Shown here: positions 1 through 10,127 of the stretch, piece after piece
Numbering within the stretch: the first letter of the stretch is position 1
Layout: each line of letters opens with the position of its first letter
Source of the DNA: Coptis chinensis
Taxonomy: Eukaryota > Streptophyta > Magnoliopsida > Ranunculales > Ranunculaceae
DNA: 64,000 nt
Direction of reading: 5' to 3'
Assembly (NCBI GenBank): GCA_015680905.1
Contig: CM027384.1
Location: forward strand, 75,921,501-75,985,500
The notes under the pieces: generated by a model
The model's database searches: none
What the model saw: the letters and a program-made list of their open reading frames with translations, nothing else
What the model was told of the DNA's origin: nothing
Made by a program: the position numbers and the translations under genes

Positions 1-123
1 GTCGACATTCACCACCTTAAATCTTGAAAACACTGTAACGGGTCCCGTGGTCACTGGGAGCAGAAGCTCCCCCAGGGGTTCCGTCATGCTTCCGTTGAAC
101 CTATACAAATTTGTTGGTGAGGG

Positions 124-701
124 TCATAACTGCTTCCTTTCTATCTTCATTTCTTCCATTGCCCCTCTAAACAGTAAATCTACAACACTGCCGCAGTCCA
201 CCAACACCCTCTTTACTATGTAATTTTCCATAGCCACCGTGATCACCAACGCGTCCTCATGCGGGGAGTCGATGGCTCGAAGGTCCGCGTCGATGAACGT
301 TATACTTTTCTTTCCTTTCATGCCCGGTAATCCCGCCATCTGTCTGCTGTCTCATGTACTGGCTTTGTACACTTTTACCTGCCGATTACGTCTCGGTGTG
401 CATTGTGGCTCAATATCTCTCCACTGAAGATCACGTTGATCGTTCCCAGTATCCTCCCCTGGGCAGGCGCTTGCTCTCCCTTTTCCTCTTCCGTTATAAA
501 TTCCTTCAACAATTCCTTTCCTATCATCCTCTGAATTAACCATCTTAACGCATAGCAGCCGTTCATCTCATGATTGTGTATTTGATGATAGGCACAATAG
601 GGTCTGCCTTGTACCTCCACTGGCTTGGTTCGTGGACCCTCATACCCCTGCAAATTCTGAATCAACGGTAGTATTTCACTCAACGATTTATTTAGTGGCA
701 C
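124..701 (-). pseudogene. Tat gag zinc knuckle and retropepsin-like fragment
   Basis: This segment lies downstream of gag on the minus strand in shifted frames. The upstream part (701-375) carries a CCHC-like knuckle, YCAYHQIHNHEMNGCYAL, with spacing C-x2-H-x4-H-x4-C. The downstream part (339-124) matches the aspartic protease region of Tat elements: ITFIDADLRAIDSPHEDALV, then VLVDCGSVVDLLF. The catalytic position reads D-C-G where active retropepsins usually have D-T/S-G, although Tat proteases often vary here. At least one frameshift separates the two parts, so the pol precursor is not intact. Confidence 0.75.
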
Positions 702-780
702 TTGCTCTTCTTCCCGCGATAGGCTTTTTGTCTCGACTCTCCTCCCCTAGCCTCTTTCGCTCCTCCTTTCGGCGGCGAAT

Positions 781-1823
781 TTAATACCTTCGATATCTGC
801 TGCCCCCTTTGTCAGAGGGCTCATATCGCCGACGCCCCTCACCTTTCTCCAACGATAACACCGCCTTCCCTGGTCTTCTCACCTCCTTCTGCATGGTGTC
901 TTCATACTTGATGTACTTCTCCACCCTAGGGTACAGGTCCTGTAATGTTGCTATCTCATTCTTTGCTACCGACTCATGTACCCTTGTTCCCGGGCGCAAC
1001 CCTCTCTCGAAAGCTATCACCACCGTCCTTTCATCCAGATTCTCCACTTTCAAAGTCTCCGCCTTGAATCTACACAAGAAATCTCTCACTGATTCCGCGG
1101 ACCTCTGCCTTACATTGAACAAGGCCGCGATGTCCACCACATGCTTCTTCTGGTGTATGAAGTGATCAATGAATGCCTGCTCCAACTCCTGAAAGTTATT
1201 AATACTCTTAGAAGGTAACCTGTAATACCAATCGGATGCTCCCCCTTTTAAGCTTGCCGGGAACATCATACATCTTAGTCCGTCATATCGCGGCTCCTGC
1301 CACAACGGCATCTGCTGCCGGAAATGATGAATGTGGTCAGCTGGGTCCCTTGTTCCATCATACCTCTCAAACCTTGGCTGGTTGAACCTCTTCGGCACCT
1401 CCGACTTCCATATCAAATCTGCCAGTGGGTTGCGATTCAACCCCGCCACCACCTGACTCGCCGTACCTCCCACGCCCTTGGTCTGTTCCAGGCTAGCCTT
1501 CAGATCGATGGCGATCATTTCCCTGACTTGTCCCTTGGTGAGCCCCACCACCGTTTGTTCTTCCGCATTAGTTCCCCCTTCCTCCTCTTTCCCTGCTCTA
1601 GACACCTCCCTTTCCTACTCCTCTATTGTTTCTCTCTCCCTCCTTAACCCCTCATTTTCCTCCCTCAACCTCGATATTTCCTCATGCAACAACCTTGTTT
1701 CCTCTGCTCCAGACATTACTGTCTCTTCCCTATCCTGCTCCTCCCCTTCGTTCCTTATTGATTCCACATCCATCTCGGCGACCGTCGTCTTTTTTGGTTG
1801 CCCCACTCTTCTTTTTGTTGCCA
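781..1823 (-). pseudogene. gag: Tat-lineage gag polyprotein, broken by a stop codon
   Basis: Gag forms the retrotransposon particle in the cytoplasm. The likely start is at 1823 (MATKRRVGQPKK), about 30 bases inside the primer site. A charged heptad-like coiled coil (EEISRLREENEGLRRERE) follows. An in-frame TAG at 1615-1617 separates this N-terminus from the main gag domain (about residues 70-345 overall), which contains the conserved retrotransposon gag core (WYYRLPSKSINNFQELEQAF, then FNVRQRSAESVRDFLCRFK). The basic C-terminus ends at 781. The same core is present at 10702-11463 in the second element. The nonsense codon makes a functional product unlikely. Confidence 0.85.
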
Positions 1824-1855
1824 TCTCACTATTTTTCACTCTCTCTTTCTTTCTC

Positions 1856-1875
1856 TCCCCACAGACGGTGCCAAA
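1856..1875 (-). promoter_or_regulatory. Primer-binding site of the minus-strand Tat element
   Basis: Directly after the LTR end the minus strand reads TTTGGCACCGTCTGTGG, the TGGCRCCGTC-type primer site common in Tat-lineage elements. A degraded version (TTTGGCCGTCGTAGG) sits at the matching place after the 5' LTR of the element at 9728. The tRNA species cannot be named safely from this alone. Confidence 0.65.
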
Positions 1876-2228
1876 TGTTGTGACCTCCCTTTTCTCCTCC
1901 TCTCCTATCCTATTTATAATCCCCCTACTCTCCCTTGGGCCCTCCATCTGTCCCTTCATCTCTCGGTCTATGGATTGCCACGTGGTAAGTTCCCGTACGA
2001 CGTTAGGGTTTTTCCCGTGCTCCTGCTGGGCACATGTCCATATGGTACAACTCCAAGTCAGCTATCCTTCCGCGCCACGGCTCTACGCTATCGGTCCTCG
2101 ACTCTCGGCCTCCATACTTGAGTCCCAGGTCCACGACCTTAAATAACAGGCCATTCGTCCCACATCCAGTCCTCTTCCTGGATCCATTACCCGCCGGTCC
2201 CTCGGCCATCATAAATTGGGTCGCTACA
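1876..2228 (-). repeat. 5' LTR of the minus-strand Tat element
   Basis: On the minus strand this 353 bp segment starts TGTAGCGACCC and ends CACAACA, giving the TG...CA boundaries of an LTR. It is followed immediately by a primer-binding site. A TATA-like motif (TATAAATA) lies near 1912-1919 on the minus strand, suggesting the retroelement promoter. The partner LTR is outside the window, so the target-site duplication cannot be tested. The boundaries are inferred from the termini and the primer-site position. Confidence 0.7.
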
Positions 2229-2960
2229 CCAATCCATCATTATCTCCTCTATGATCAATAGTTCAATAATTTGCCCATGCATATTTCCTTCAGTGTGCAA
2301 TGCATGCTGAACTTAATAATGTGCAGCGCAACAACCAGAGTGTCATCTTTATCTTTTGATTGTGGAGTCAGAACATTTGAAGAAGGCTTTGCTTTAGCGG
2401 TAAAATGGGCTTGCTTGACAAAAAATTTCATAGCAGGAGTCAATAATACCCGCCTACTAGAATCTACTGATAAATACATCCAGCGACAACGTAACGACCA
2501 AACATATTTACTTTATTTAAAATGAGCTTAACAATGCATATGGTTCACGTTGTCAATGCGAATTAGAAGTACAATAGTAACCTGCCAACTTTGATATATA
2601 TTTATCATGTCCATTGCTAAAACACCATGCCAATATTTTGAATTGCATTGTAACGTAAACAAACTCATGATCTATGTACTCAGTTTCAATTGGTCAAGAT
2701 TTTACGTACCTAGAACTTTATAAATTTATCATTGCTATTTAATGGATTTATTATCTACATTGAGGAAAAGATGCAACCATGGAAATCGTATGAATTACCC
2801 TTTTTAACCATTAAATAAAAAAATAAATATAATTCCGTTAATTCTTAGTTATATTATTAGCATTCAATTACATATATATAAATCTTTGATGACCCCACAA
2901 AGTGAATCAAGTATTTTTTTTTATACATGTCATGTTTGCAAGGACACTACAAAAGGATCA
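2229..2960. other. Non-coding stretch between the Tat LTR and the 55 bp repeat array
   Basis: AT-rich DNA. An 84-codon open frame (2271-2525, plus) contains FEEGFALAVKWACLTKNFIAG, which I do not recognise. No start context, splice signals or homology convinces me that it is a gene. The segment 2883-2965 (starting AATCTTTGATGACCCCAC) is repeated in diverged form at 7181-7262 inside the second tandem array, which ties it to the repeat-bearing element. Confidence 0.4.
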
Positions 2961-4450
2961 ATAAGATAATTAACAAGAAATCAGAAACTCGATGCAAATA
3001 CATTGAAAGAATAAGTAACAAGAAATCGGAAACTGGATGAAACTGCGTTAAACTAACCTCAAAGAATAATTAACGGGAATTGGGAAACTTTATGCAAATG
3101 CATTGAACTAACCTAAAAGAATAATTAACGGGAAATCAGAAAATATATGGTATTGAAATAATCTCAAAAAATAATTAACATGAAATCATAAACTGGAAGC
3201 AACTGCATTGAACTAACCTCAAAGAATAATTAACATGAAATTGAAAACTTGATGCAAATGCATTGACTTAACCTCAAAAAATAATTAACAGAAAATCGGA
3301 AACTGGATGCAAATGCATTAACCTAACCTCAAAGAATAATTAACGGGAAATCGAAAAATTAATGCAACTGCATTGACCTAACCTCAAAGAAGAATAAGTA
3401 ACAAGAAATCAAAAAATGGATGCAACTGCATTGAATTAACCCAAAAAAAAGAATAATTACAGGAAATCGTAAACTGGTGCAACTGTATTGGACTAACTTC
3501 AAAGGGAAATCGAAAGAATAGCTAACGGGAAATCGAAAACTGGATACAACTACTTTGAAGTAACCCCAAAAAAAATAATTAACGGGAAATTGGAAACTAG
3601 ATGCAACTGCGTTGAATTAACCCCAAAAAACAATAATTAACGAGAAATCAAAAACTTGATGCAACGAACTGTATTAAACTAATCTCAAAGAATAATTAAT
3701 GAGAAATCGGAAGCTATATGCAAATGCATTAAATTAACCTCAAAGAATAATTAACGAAAAGTCGAAAACTGGATACAAATGTATTGAACTAATCTAAAAA
3801 AATAATTAATGGAAAATCGAAAATTGGATCCAATCAAATGCATTGAACTAACCTCCAAGAATAATTAACGGAAAATAAAAAACTGAATGGAAATGCATTG
3901 AACTAACCTCAAAGAATAATTAACGGGAAATCTAAAACTAGATGTAAAAGCATTTAACTAATCTCAGAGATTAATTAACGAGAAATCAGAAACTGGATGA
4001 AAATGCATTGAACTAATATTAAATAATAATTAATGGAAAATCGTAAACTAGATGCAAGTGCAATAAACTAAACTCAAAAAATCAGAAATTGGATGCAAAT
4101 TAGTAACTACATTGAACTAACCTCTAAGAAGAATTAACGGAAAATCGAAAACTGACATAGATGCCAATGCATTAAACTAATCTCAAAGAATAATTTACGG
4201 GAAACTTGATGCAAATTCGTTGAACTAACCTCAAAGAATAATTATTGGGAAATCAGAAACAAGATGCAAATGCATTAAACTTACCTAAAAAAAAAATTAA
4301 CTGGAAATCGGAAACTGGATGCAACTGCATTAAACTAACCTTAGAGAATAATTAACGGGAAATCAGAAACGGAATGAAAATGCATTGAAAAACCTCAAAG
4401 AGTGATTAACGAGAAATTGGAAACTAGATGGAAATGCATTGAGCTAACCA
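2961..4450 (+). repeat. Tandem array 1 of a ~55 bp AT-rich repeat (about 27 units)
   Basis: Units approximate GAATAATTAACGGGAAATCG then GAAACTGGATGCAAATGCAT then TGAACTAACCTCAAA (about 55 bp) and recur from 2961 to 4450 with substitutions and small indels. It encodes nothing. The same unit makes the second block at 6485-8540. Because the second block leads into a Helitron 3' end, both blocks probably lie inside one Helitron, and such elements often carry minisatellites. The degree of divergence suggests an old expansion. Confidence 0.9.
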
Positions 4451-4639
4451 TAAAACATAGTTATATTATTTGTAGTGGGAATGTCTTGACATTTGAAATG
4501 GTGTTTATCATATCTCTCTTTCGCATGATTGAGAATATTTTGCTATTCAAATAGCTTCAATATGATCCTCTCCTCATTTGATATTTTCACAAAACTTCAG
4601 TCAAACTACTATTATTAAACAACAAAAAAAAGTCAAAAG

Positions 4640-4785
4640 GTTTTAACAAAGGTGGGTTCTTTATATATTTCTATGGAGAGTGGGGTTTTTAGGTTGCAAG
4701 AAATGTGGATGAGTGATCAATATAATATTCATATCTCATAACTGTATAATTGCAAGTATTTTTCATAATAGTTTAATAGTTAGGA
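4640..4785 (+). repeat. Post-array tail segment, copy 1
   Basis: After array 1 comes a segment (GAGAGTGGGGTTTTTAGGTT, GAGTGATCAATATAATATTC) that recurs in diverged form right after array 2 (8540-8660), where it runs into the Helitron terminus. So the unit 'array plus tail' occurs twice. Copy 1 lacks the terminal hairpin and CTAG end. Confidence 0.75.
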
Positions 4786-4918
4786 GAAATAATTAGAAGT
4801 CTCAAACTATAAAAAAAAGGAAAGATAAACCAAATAGCTTCTACAAGTAAAACCCTTACATTCCCTTCTATAAATTCGATATTTCTTGCAATATTTCAGA
4901 AGAATAAAGAGAGTAACC

Positions 4919-5385
4919 ATGGTTAATCCCACCAAGTCTTGCAAGGCTAGAGGGTTTGATCTACGTGTTCACTTCAATAACACTAGATAGACAACACATT
5001 CAATAAAAAAAGATTTAACTGGGGAAGACAAAAAGGTATTTGGAGGATGTGCTAGCACACAAACTAGAAAGAGGTTGAGCGTTTTTGTAGGGGTGTTGGG
5101 CGTACTGCCCAGGCAAAGAATCGCCATTCAAATGGGCAAGGGCGCTGGCCAATGAAATCTGCCAAATTCATTCTTGACTTGCTGAAAAATGCAGAAAGCA
5201 ATGTTGATGTGAAAGGACTGGATGTCGATTCATACATTGTATGTTTCACACATCCAAGTAAACTAAGCCCAGAAGCAAAGGCATAGGACATACCATGCCC
5301 ATAGACGAATCAACCGTACATGTCATCTTCTTGCTATATTGAATTGACTTTGTCTCAGAAGGAAGAACGGCTCATTGTAGCTCTT
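4919..5385 (+). pseudogene. Ribosomal protein L17 (uL22) pseudogene
   Basis: Translation in shifting frames gives pieces of plant uL22/RPL17: NPTKSCKARG-DLRVHFNNTR near the start, [12 protein letters not shown]-type sequence around 5090-5130, [20 protein letters not shown] at 5160-5225, and a C-terminal stretch ending near IELTLSQKEE at 5330-5365. RPL17 is a structural protein of the 60S ribosomal subunit. This copy lacks residues after the initiator Met, has several in-frame stops and frameshifts, and shows no introns across the recognisable region, so it is a processed or captured pseudogene. It sits between the two repeat blocks, inside the presumed Helitron. Confidence 0.85.
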
Positions 5386-5479
5386 TCTAGAGATCAACTG
5401 AAAGACTTTTCTAGAACTTCTTAATATGATCAGCATATAGGAAATTCTTAATGAAACTTGGACAATGTTGTTAGTATTA

Positions 5480-5700
5480 TGTCGCCATATCATAAACACA
5501 AACATCGCTAAAAACCAATACTTTGATAAGGTAGGGCACCCAACTATGTTTCATCAAGTAGTGTTGAAACAACTCTGTACAAAGTACTGCTTTTGTAATA
5601 CTGACTATTGTCATGTGTTTCGTCAAGTGCCGATGAGAGAACTCTCTACAAAGTAATTCTTTGTATAATTTTGTAATGCTCAATTGTCTGCTCATTCTCT
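5480..5700. repeat. Short degenerate direct repeat
   Basis: The segment around 5528-5590 (TTTCATCAAGTAGTGTTGAA, CAACTCTGTACAAAGTA) is echoed at 5617-5660 (TTTCGTCAAGTGCCGATGAG, GAACTCTCTACAAAGTA), giving a diverged tandem duplication with a period of about 75-90 bp. No coding function is apparent. Confidence 0.5.
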
Positions 5701-5798
5701 CCCCCTATACCCTATACTTGAAGATGATCACCCAGAGAGTTTCTTTTGTCGAATTCACCTCTCCCACGCCCAATCTTTACATCACTGGACGGTGTAGA

Positions 5799-6250
5799 TA
5801 GGCCTGTCAATGGGTTTCGATAACCAGATAACCGAACCAAACCAAACCGATAAAAAATGATTTGGGTTGGGATAATTTGATTTATTTTCTACCGACCCAA
5901 AACCGAACCAAACCAATAAGATATTGGTTTGGTTTCAGGTTTGCCCTCCACCGAACCAATATGAACCTGAACCGATAAGATGACATTTTAGTAATATTTA
6001 TGATTAATTTTGTATATATTTATCAATTATGTGATTGAAATTAATTGATTTAATTTAAGATTTAATTGATTTTATAGTTTTCAATTCGGGTCGGTTCGGG
6101 TTCGGTTTGCAATATTTCTTATCGGTTCAGTTTGGTTTCAGATTCTCAATTTTCTTATCGGTTCGATTTGGTTTCGGGTTCCTAACTTTCTTATCGGTTT
6201 GGGTTCGGATTTTCCAGAACCCGACCCAAACCGATCCATTGATAGCCCTA
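5799..6250. mobile_element. hAT-type non-autonomous element (452 bp), 8 bp TSD
   Basis: Terminal inverted repeats TAGGCCTGTCAATGG and CCATTGATAGCCCTA bound the element. The flanks carry a perfect 8 bp duplication GGTGTAGA (5791-5798 and 6251-6258), the hallmark of hAT transposition. The interior is made of CCGAACC/GGTTCGG-type repeats in both orientations with an AT-rich centre, so it can fold into a hairpin. It has no transposase. Related elements are at 44737-44986 and 49593-50586. Confidence 0.9.
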
Positions 6251-6484
6251 GGTGTAGACATGATTTGACAAAAGGATCGAGATTCGAAAGAATAAACAGA
6301 ATCTACAGAGTCCAAGTCTGATTAGCCTGATCCACCATCTCGAAATGGAGAATATGAGAAACCTCTACATTTTCTCTCTATTTTGCTCTTTTAGAGCCAT
6401 ACAAAGTTCGTTGGTTCAAGGACGATGTTAATAATGTATACATGGTCATGAAATAGTACACTATAACTTAGACGAGAACCATAT

Positions 6485-8540
6485 GAAATGAATAATTTCA
6501 AAACCTCAAAGTATAATTAACGGGAAATTGGAAACTAAATTCTTTAAAAAAAAACAGAAACTGGATGCAATGCAACTACATCAAACTAATAACCTCAAAC
6601 AATAATTGACGGGAAATCAGAAACTAGATGCACATGCATTGAACTAACATCAAAATATTGATATCCGGATCAAATATATTGAGCTAACCTCAAAGAATAA
6701 TTAATGGGAAATTATAAAATGTATGCAACTGCATGGAACTAACCCCAAAAAATAATTAATAGATAATTATACTCAAAGAATAATTTGCATCGAAAACTGG
6801 ATGCAAATGCATCGAACTATGCTTAAAGAATAATTAACGGGAAATCAGAAACTGAGCAACTGCATGAAACTAACCTTAAAGAGAATCGGAAATTAGATGC
6901 AAATGTATCGAACTAACCTCAAAAAATAATTAATGGGTAATCGGAAACTGGATGCAAATGCATTGAACTAACTTCAAAGGATATTTAACGGGAAATCGAA
7001 AACTAGATGCAAATGCATTAAACTAACCTCAAAAGATAATTAATGAGAAATCAGGAACTAGATTCAAATGCATTGAACTAACCTCATAGAATAATTAATG
7101 GGAAATTGGAAACTTAATGCAAATGCATTCAACTAACCTTAAAAAATAATTAACAGAAAATTGAAAATTGAAAATTGGATAATCTTTGATGATCCCACAT
7201 AGTGAATCATGTATAATTTTATTTTATGTCATGCTTGCAAAGAGGCTTTAGAAAGATCAATAGAAGTTGGTATTACACACCACCACCTTGGATAATTAAC
7301 GAGAAATTGGAAACTAGATGCAAATGAATTCAACTAACCTAAAAAATAATTAACATGAAATCGCAAACTGTATGCAACTACATTGAACTAAGCTAAAAGA
7401 ATAATTAGCATGAAATTAGAAACTAGATGCAAGTGCATTTTTTAACTAATTAAACTCTAAAAATAATTAACGGGAAATTGGAAACTGAATGCAACTGCAT
7501 TGAACTAATCTCATAGAATAATTAACATAAAATCAGAAACTAAATTCAAATGTAACGAACTAAACTCAAAGAATAATTAACGAAAAAAAATGGAAACTAG
7601 CATATAGATACAAATGCATCGAGCGAACTAACCTCAAACCTCAAAGAATAATTGACGGAAAATCGACAATTGGATGCAAATGCATTAAACCAACCTCAAA
7701 GAAAAATTAATGAGATATCAGAAACATAATGCAACTACGCGGAACAAACCTCAAATAATAATTAACGGAAAATTGAAAACTAGCATCAAATTAACATCAA
7801 AATATAATTAATGAGAAATAAAAAATTAGATGCAACTGCATTGAACTAAACTTAATGAATAATTAACGGGAAATCGGAAATTTGATGCAACTGTATTGAA
7901 CTAACCTTAATGAATAATTAACAGAAAATAGGAAATTGGATGCAACTACATTGAACTAACTTCAATGAATAATTAAAGGGAAATCATAAACTAGATGCAA
8001 CTACATCGAACTAACCTCAAAGAATAATTAACGGGAAATTGAAAACTAGATAGAACTGCATGGAACTAACCTCAAAAAATAATTAACGGAAAATCGGCAA
8101 CTAGATACAAATGTATTGAACTAGCCTCAAAAAATATTTAACAAGAAATCAGAAACTAAATGACCTAACTTCACAGAATAATTAACGTAAAATCAGATAC
8201 TGGACGCAACTGCTTGGAATTGACCTCAAAGAATAATTAACGGGAAATCAGATACTGGACACAACTTCATAAAACTAACCTCAAAGAATAATTAACGGAA
8301 AATTAGAAGATGGATGCAACTGTATGGAACTAACCTTAAAGAATATTTATCGGGAAATCAGAAACTACATAATTAACCTAAAGAATAACTAACGTGAAAT
8401 CAAAAACTAGATGCACAATCATTGAACTAACCTAAAAAAATAATTAACATGAAATTGGAAACTAGATGCAACAACATAAAACTAACCTCATAGAATAATT
8501 AACGGAAAATCAAAAATTGAATGCAAATGTAATGAGTGTG
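6485..8540 (+). repeat. Tandem array 2 of the ~55 bp repeat (about 37 units)
   Basis: Same unit as array 1. Near 7181-7290 the array is interrupted by a copy of the segment that precedes array 1 (CTTTGATGATCCCACATAG...), so array 2 itself looks composite: array - left flank - array. It is followed by the shared tail and then the Helitron 3' end. Confidence 0.9.
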
Positions 8541-8692
8541 TTATTTTAATAGAGAGTGAGGTTTTCATGTTGTAAGAAATTTGAATGAGTGATCAATATA
8601 ATAATCATATATCATAGTTCTGCACAGTTACTAATATTTTCATAACTATTTAATATAACAGCACCCGTTCGTAGGACGGGTTCGAAAGCTAG
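8540..8692 (+). mobile_element. Helitron 3' terminus (tail copy 2 plus hairpin and CTAG end)
   Basis: The tail ends in a perfect 6 bp stem, ACCCGT (8663-8668) pairing with ACGGGT (8676-8681), then TCGAAAG and CTAG (8689-8692) followed by a host T. A GC-rich hairpin about 10 bases before CTRR|T is the standard Helitron 3' signature. The matching 5' TC end was not found with confidence. It should lie upstream of the repeat arrays, perhaps in 2.2-2.9 kb. No Rep/helicase is present, so this would be a non-autonomous element. Confidence 0.75.
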
Positions 8693-9199
8693 TATATAGA
8701 TAGTAGATATAGTAGAATTGGGTAAGTTATTAGTTGTTTATTTGTTCATATTTTTGTTTTTTTTATTTTTGGAAAGAGAAATATAATTTAGGTATGGAGT
8801 CCCTAAGGAGTTATTAAGGGAGTCTAAATAGATTTTTTGTTGATCAAAATTAACAATTACCTAAAACCTTCTTTAACAGATTTGCAAAGAAGAATTTGTT
8901 ATTTTAGTCCTTACATCCATTGTTTGAGGGCGTTTTTCTATTTAGAGTCTCAAATTTCAATGTCATGCACCACGTGCATGACAATAACATCTCAAGTCTA
9001 GTTTAAAACATCAGTATCACGAAGCAAGAGAGTTTAATGTTATTTCATGACACGGTAGTGTTGTTTTGTCATATGTTTTATTAAATCTGCTCTTGCAGGT
9101 CTGAAGTATTTAAGATTTATCATGTTCTTGCATTGTCTTGACATTTTCTCTACAGTTTAAACTCTTAGTTCAATTGAGTTTTCAAGTTTACACCATCTT
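8693..9199. other. Upstream region of the ABCC locus
   Basis: No gene is visible between the Helitron end and the ABCC start codon. A pyrimidine-rich stretch with TTTTCTCTACAG near 9144-9157 could be a 3' splice site of a 5' UTR intron, or simple AT-rich leader. I see no clear TATA box close to the start. Confidence 0.35.
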
Positions 9200-9727
9200 A
9201 TGATGGAGATCTCTTTCATGGTTGTAGATATAGCATGTTTCTCACTATTTTTGTTATGGGCATTGGTAGAAGTTATAAGAGAAAGGAGATATGCAAAGGA
9301 TGATGAGTTCAAACAATCAAACAGTGCTGAAGACAAAAAATCTGAAGTTTTTACAAAGATAACTGTTGTTTCTAACTTTCTAATATGTGTTTCGTACTTG
9401 GGGTTTTGCTGTTATGAGTTTTGGAAACTCAAAGCCATCTCTTTGGATTCTAGTTTTAATGCAGTAACCTGGATATTGGTTTTGGTGTTTGCATTGTACT
9501 TCAAGAGAAGAGTTAGTAAAGGACAGAGGAAGTGGCCTTTGGTTCTTATATTCTGGTGGCTATTCTCAAGCATTATTAGTACAGAGGAAGTGGCTATTCT
9601 TGCCGCTTCGAAGTCGAAACGGTTTGTGAATTATGTTCTACAGGCTAATTTCTCCGAGTTTGTTTCGGTTCCCCTGTATATACTTCTCTGTTATGGTGCT
9701 CTTTGTTTTAACTTTACCCAAGAAGTC
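9200..9727 (+). pseudogene. ABCC (MRP-type) ABC transporter, exon 1 first part: TMD0
   Basis: Start of a full-length ABCC transporter; plant members pump glutathione conjugates and related anions across the tonoplast or other membranes. The 176 residues before the insertion contain five hydrophobic segments: FMVVDIACFSLFLLWAL, VVSNFLICVSYLGFCC, VTWILVLVFALYF, WPLVLIFWWLFSSII and VPLYILLCYGALCF. This matches the TMD0 of the plant ABCC3-like clade. The ATG at 9200 opens the frame. The reading frame runs into the Tat LTR at 9728. If the element and one TSD copy are removed, codons join in frame (T-Q-E-V then Q-D-I-E-Q at 20185), so this is the host exon. The insertion destroys the transcript as read. 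Confidence 0.85.
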
Positions 9728-10095
9728 TGTAGTGGCATGATGCCGTCCTGGAATATCATAGGGAATTGGGCCAGACTTAACATAACCCACAAGGCCGCAC
9801 CGCATCGTGATCGTGACAAAGACGTGGTCGTGATACTGAAAACCCTACACATGGAGGGAGGGGACCGCGAGATAGAGGGACAGGTGGAGGGTTGAGATGA
9901 GAGAGGGAGGGGATATAAAAGTGAAGATAGGGGAGAAAGAAAAAAGGGGGGCAAGGAAAGAAAGTGAGAGAGTGGTGTGGCAACACGGCCAAGAGAGAGA
10001 GCGTGAACGGGCTTGTAATCGATTATTTTGAGTTATAAAACCTTGTAATCGTATTTGAGTTATAAGAGCTTGCCATTGGTATTTGTGTTATAACA
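9728..10095 (+). repeat. 5' LTR of the Tat element
   Basis: Begins TGTAGTGGCATGATGCCG and ends GTGTTATAACA. A TATA-like box GATATAAAAG at about 9911-9920 probably positions the retroelement transcript. The sequence matches the 3' LTR over its whole length apart from scattered substitutions and short indels, most around 9805-9835 and 10010-10060. The direct tracts GAGTTATAA near the end are repeated. Confidence 0.95.
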
Positions 10096-10112
10096 TTTGG
10101 CCGTCGTAGGAA
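10096..10112 (+). promoter_or_regulatory. Degraded primer-binding site
   Basis: TTTGGCCGTCGTAGGAA follows the LTR directly. Compared with TTTGGCACCGTCTGTGG in the sister element, it has lost bases and would pair poorly with a tRNA primer. Confidence 0.6.
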
Positions 10113-10127
10113 AAAACAGGGGTAGAA

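Larger units (their letters stand above)
1..2228 (-). mobile_element. Ty3/Gypsy Tat-lineage retrotransposon, 5' portion (runs off left edge)
   Basis: Read on the minus strand, the order is LTR (2228-1876), primer-binding site, gag with an N-terminal coiled coil, a Cys/His knuckle, then a retropepsin-like segment that runs to the window edge. Gag closely matches the gag of the complete element at 9728-20179 (shared stretches include NVRQRSAESVR, KAETLKVENLDERT, FERGLRPGT), so the two belong to one family. Reverse transcriptase and integrase would lie to the left of base 1. Reading frames are broken, so this is a dead copy. The Tat assignment rests on gag and primer-site similarity and on the dual RNase H visible in the sister element. 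Confidence 0.85.

Noticed and set aside
2271-2525. 84-codon open frame before the 55 bp repeat array
   Set aside because: No domain recognised, no splice context, and neighbouring sequence is repeat-derived, so not called as a gene.
2961-4450. CRISPR-like array or centromeric satellite
   Set aside because: Units are contiguous with no unique spacers, so not CRISPR. The block is short and ends in Helitron-type sequence, so a centromeric array is unlikely.
5064-5291. 75-codon minus-strand frame at 5064-5291
   Set aside because: It is the antisense of the RPL17 pseudogene, whose plus-strand peptides are recognisable.
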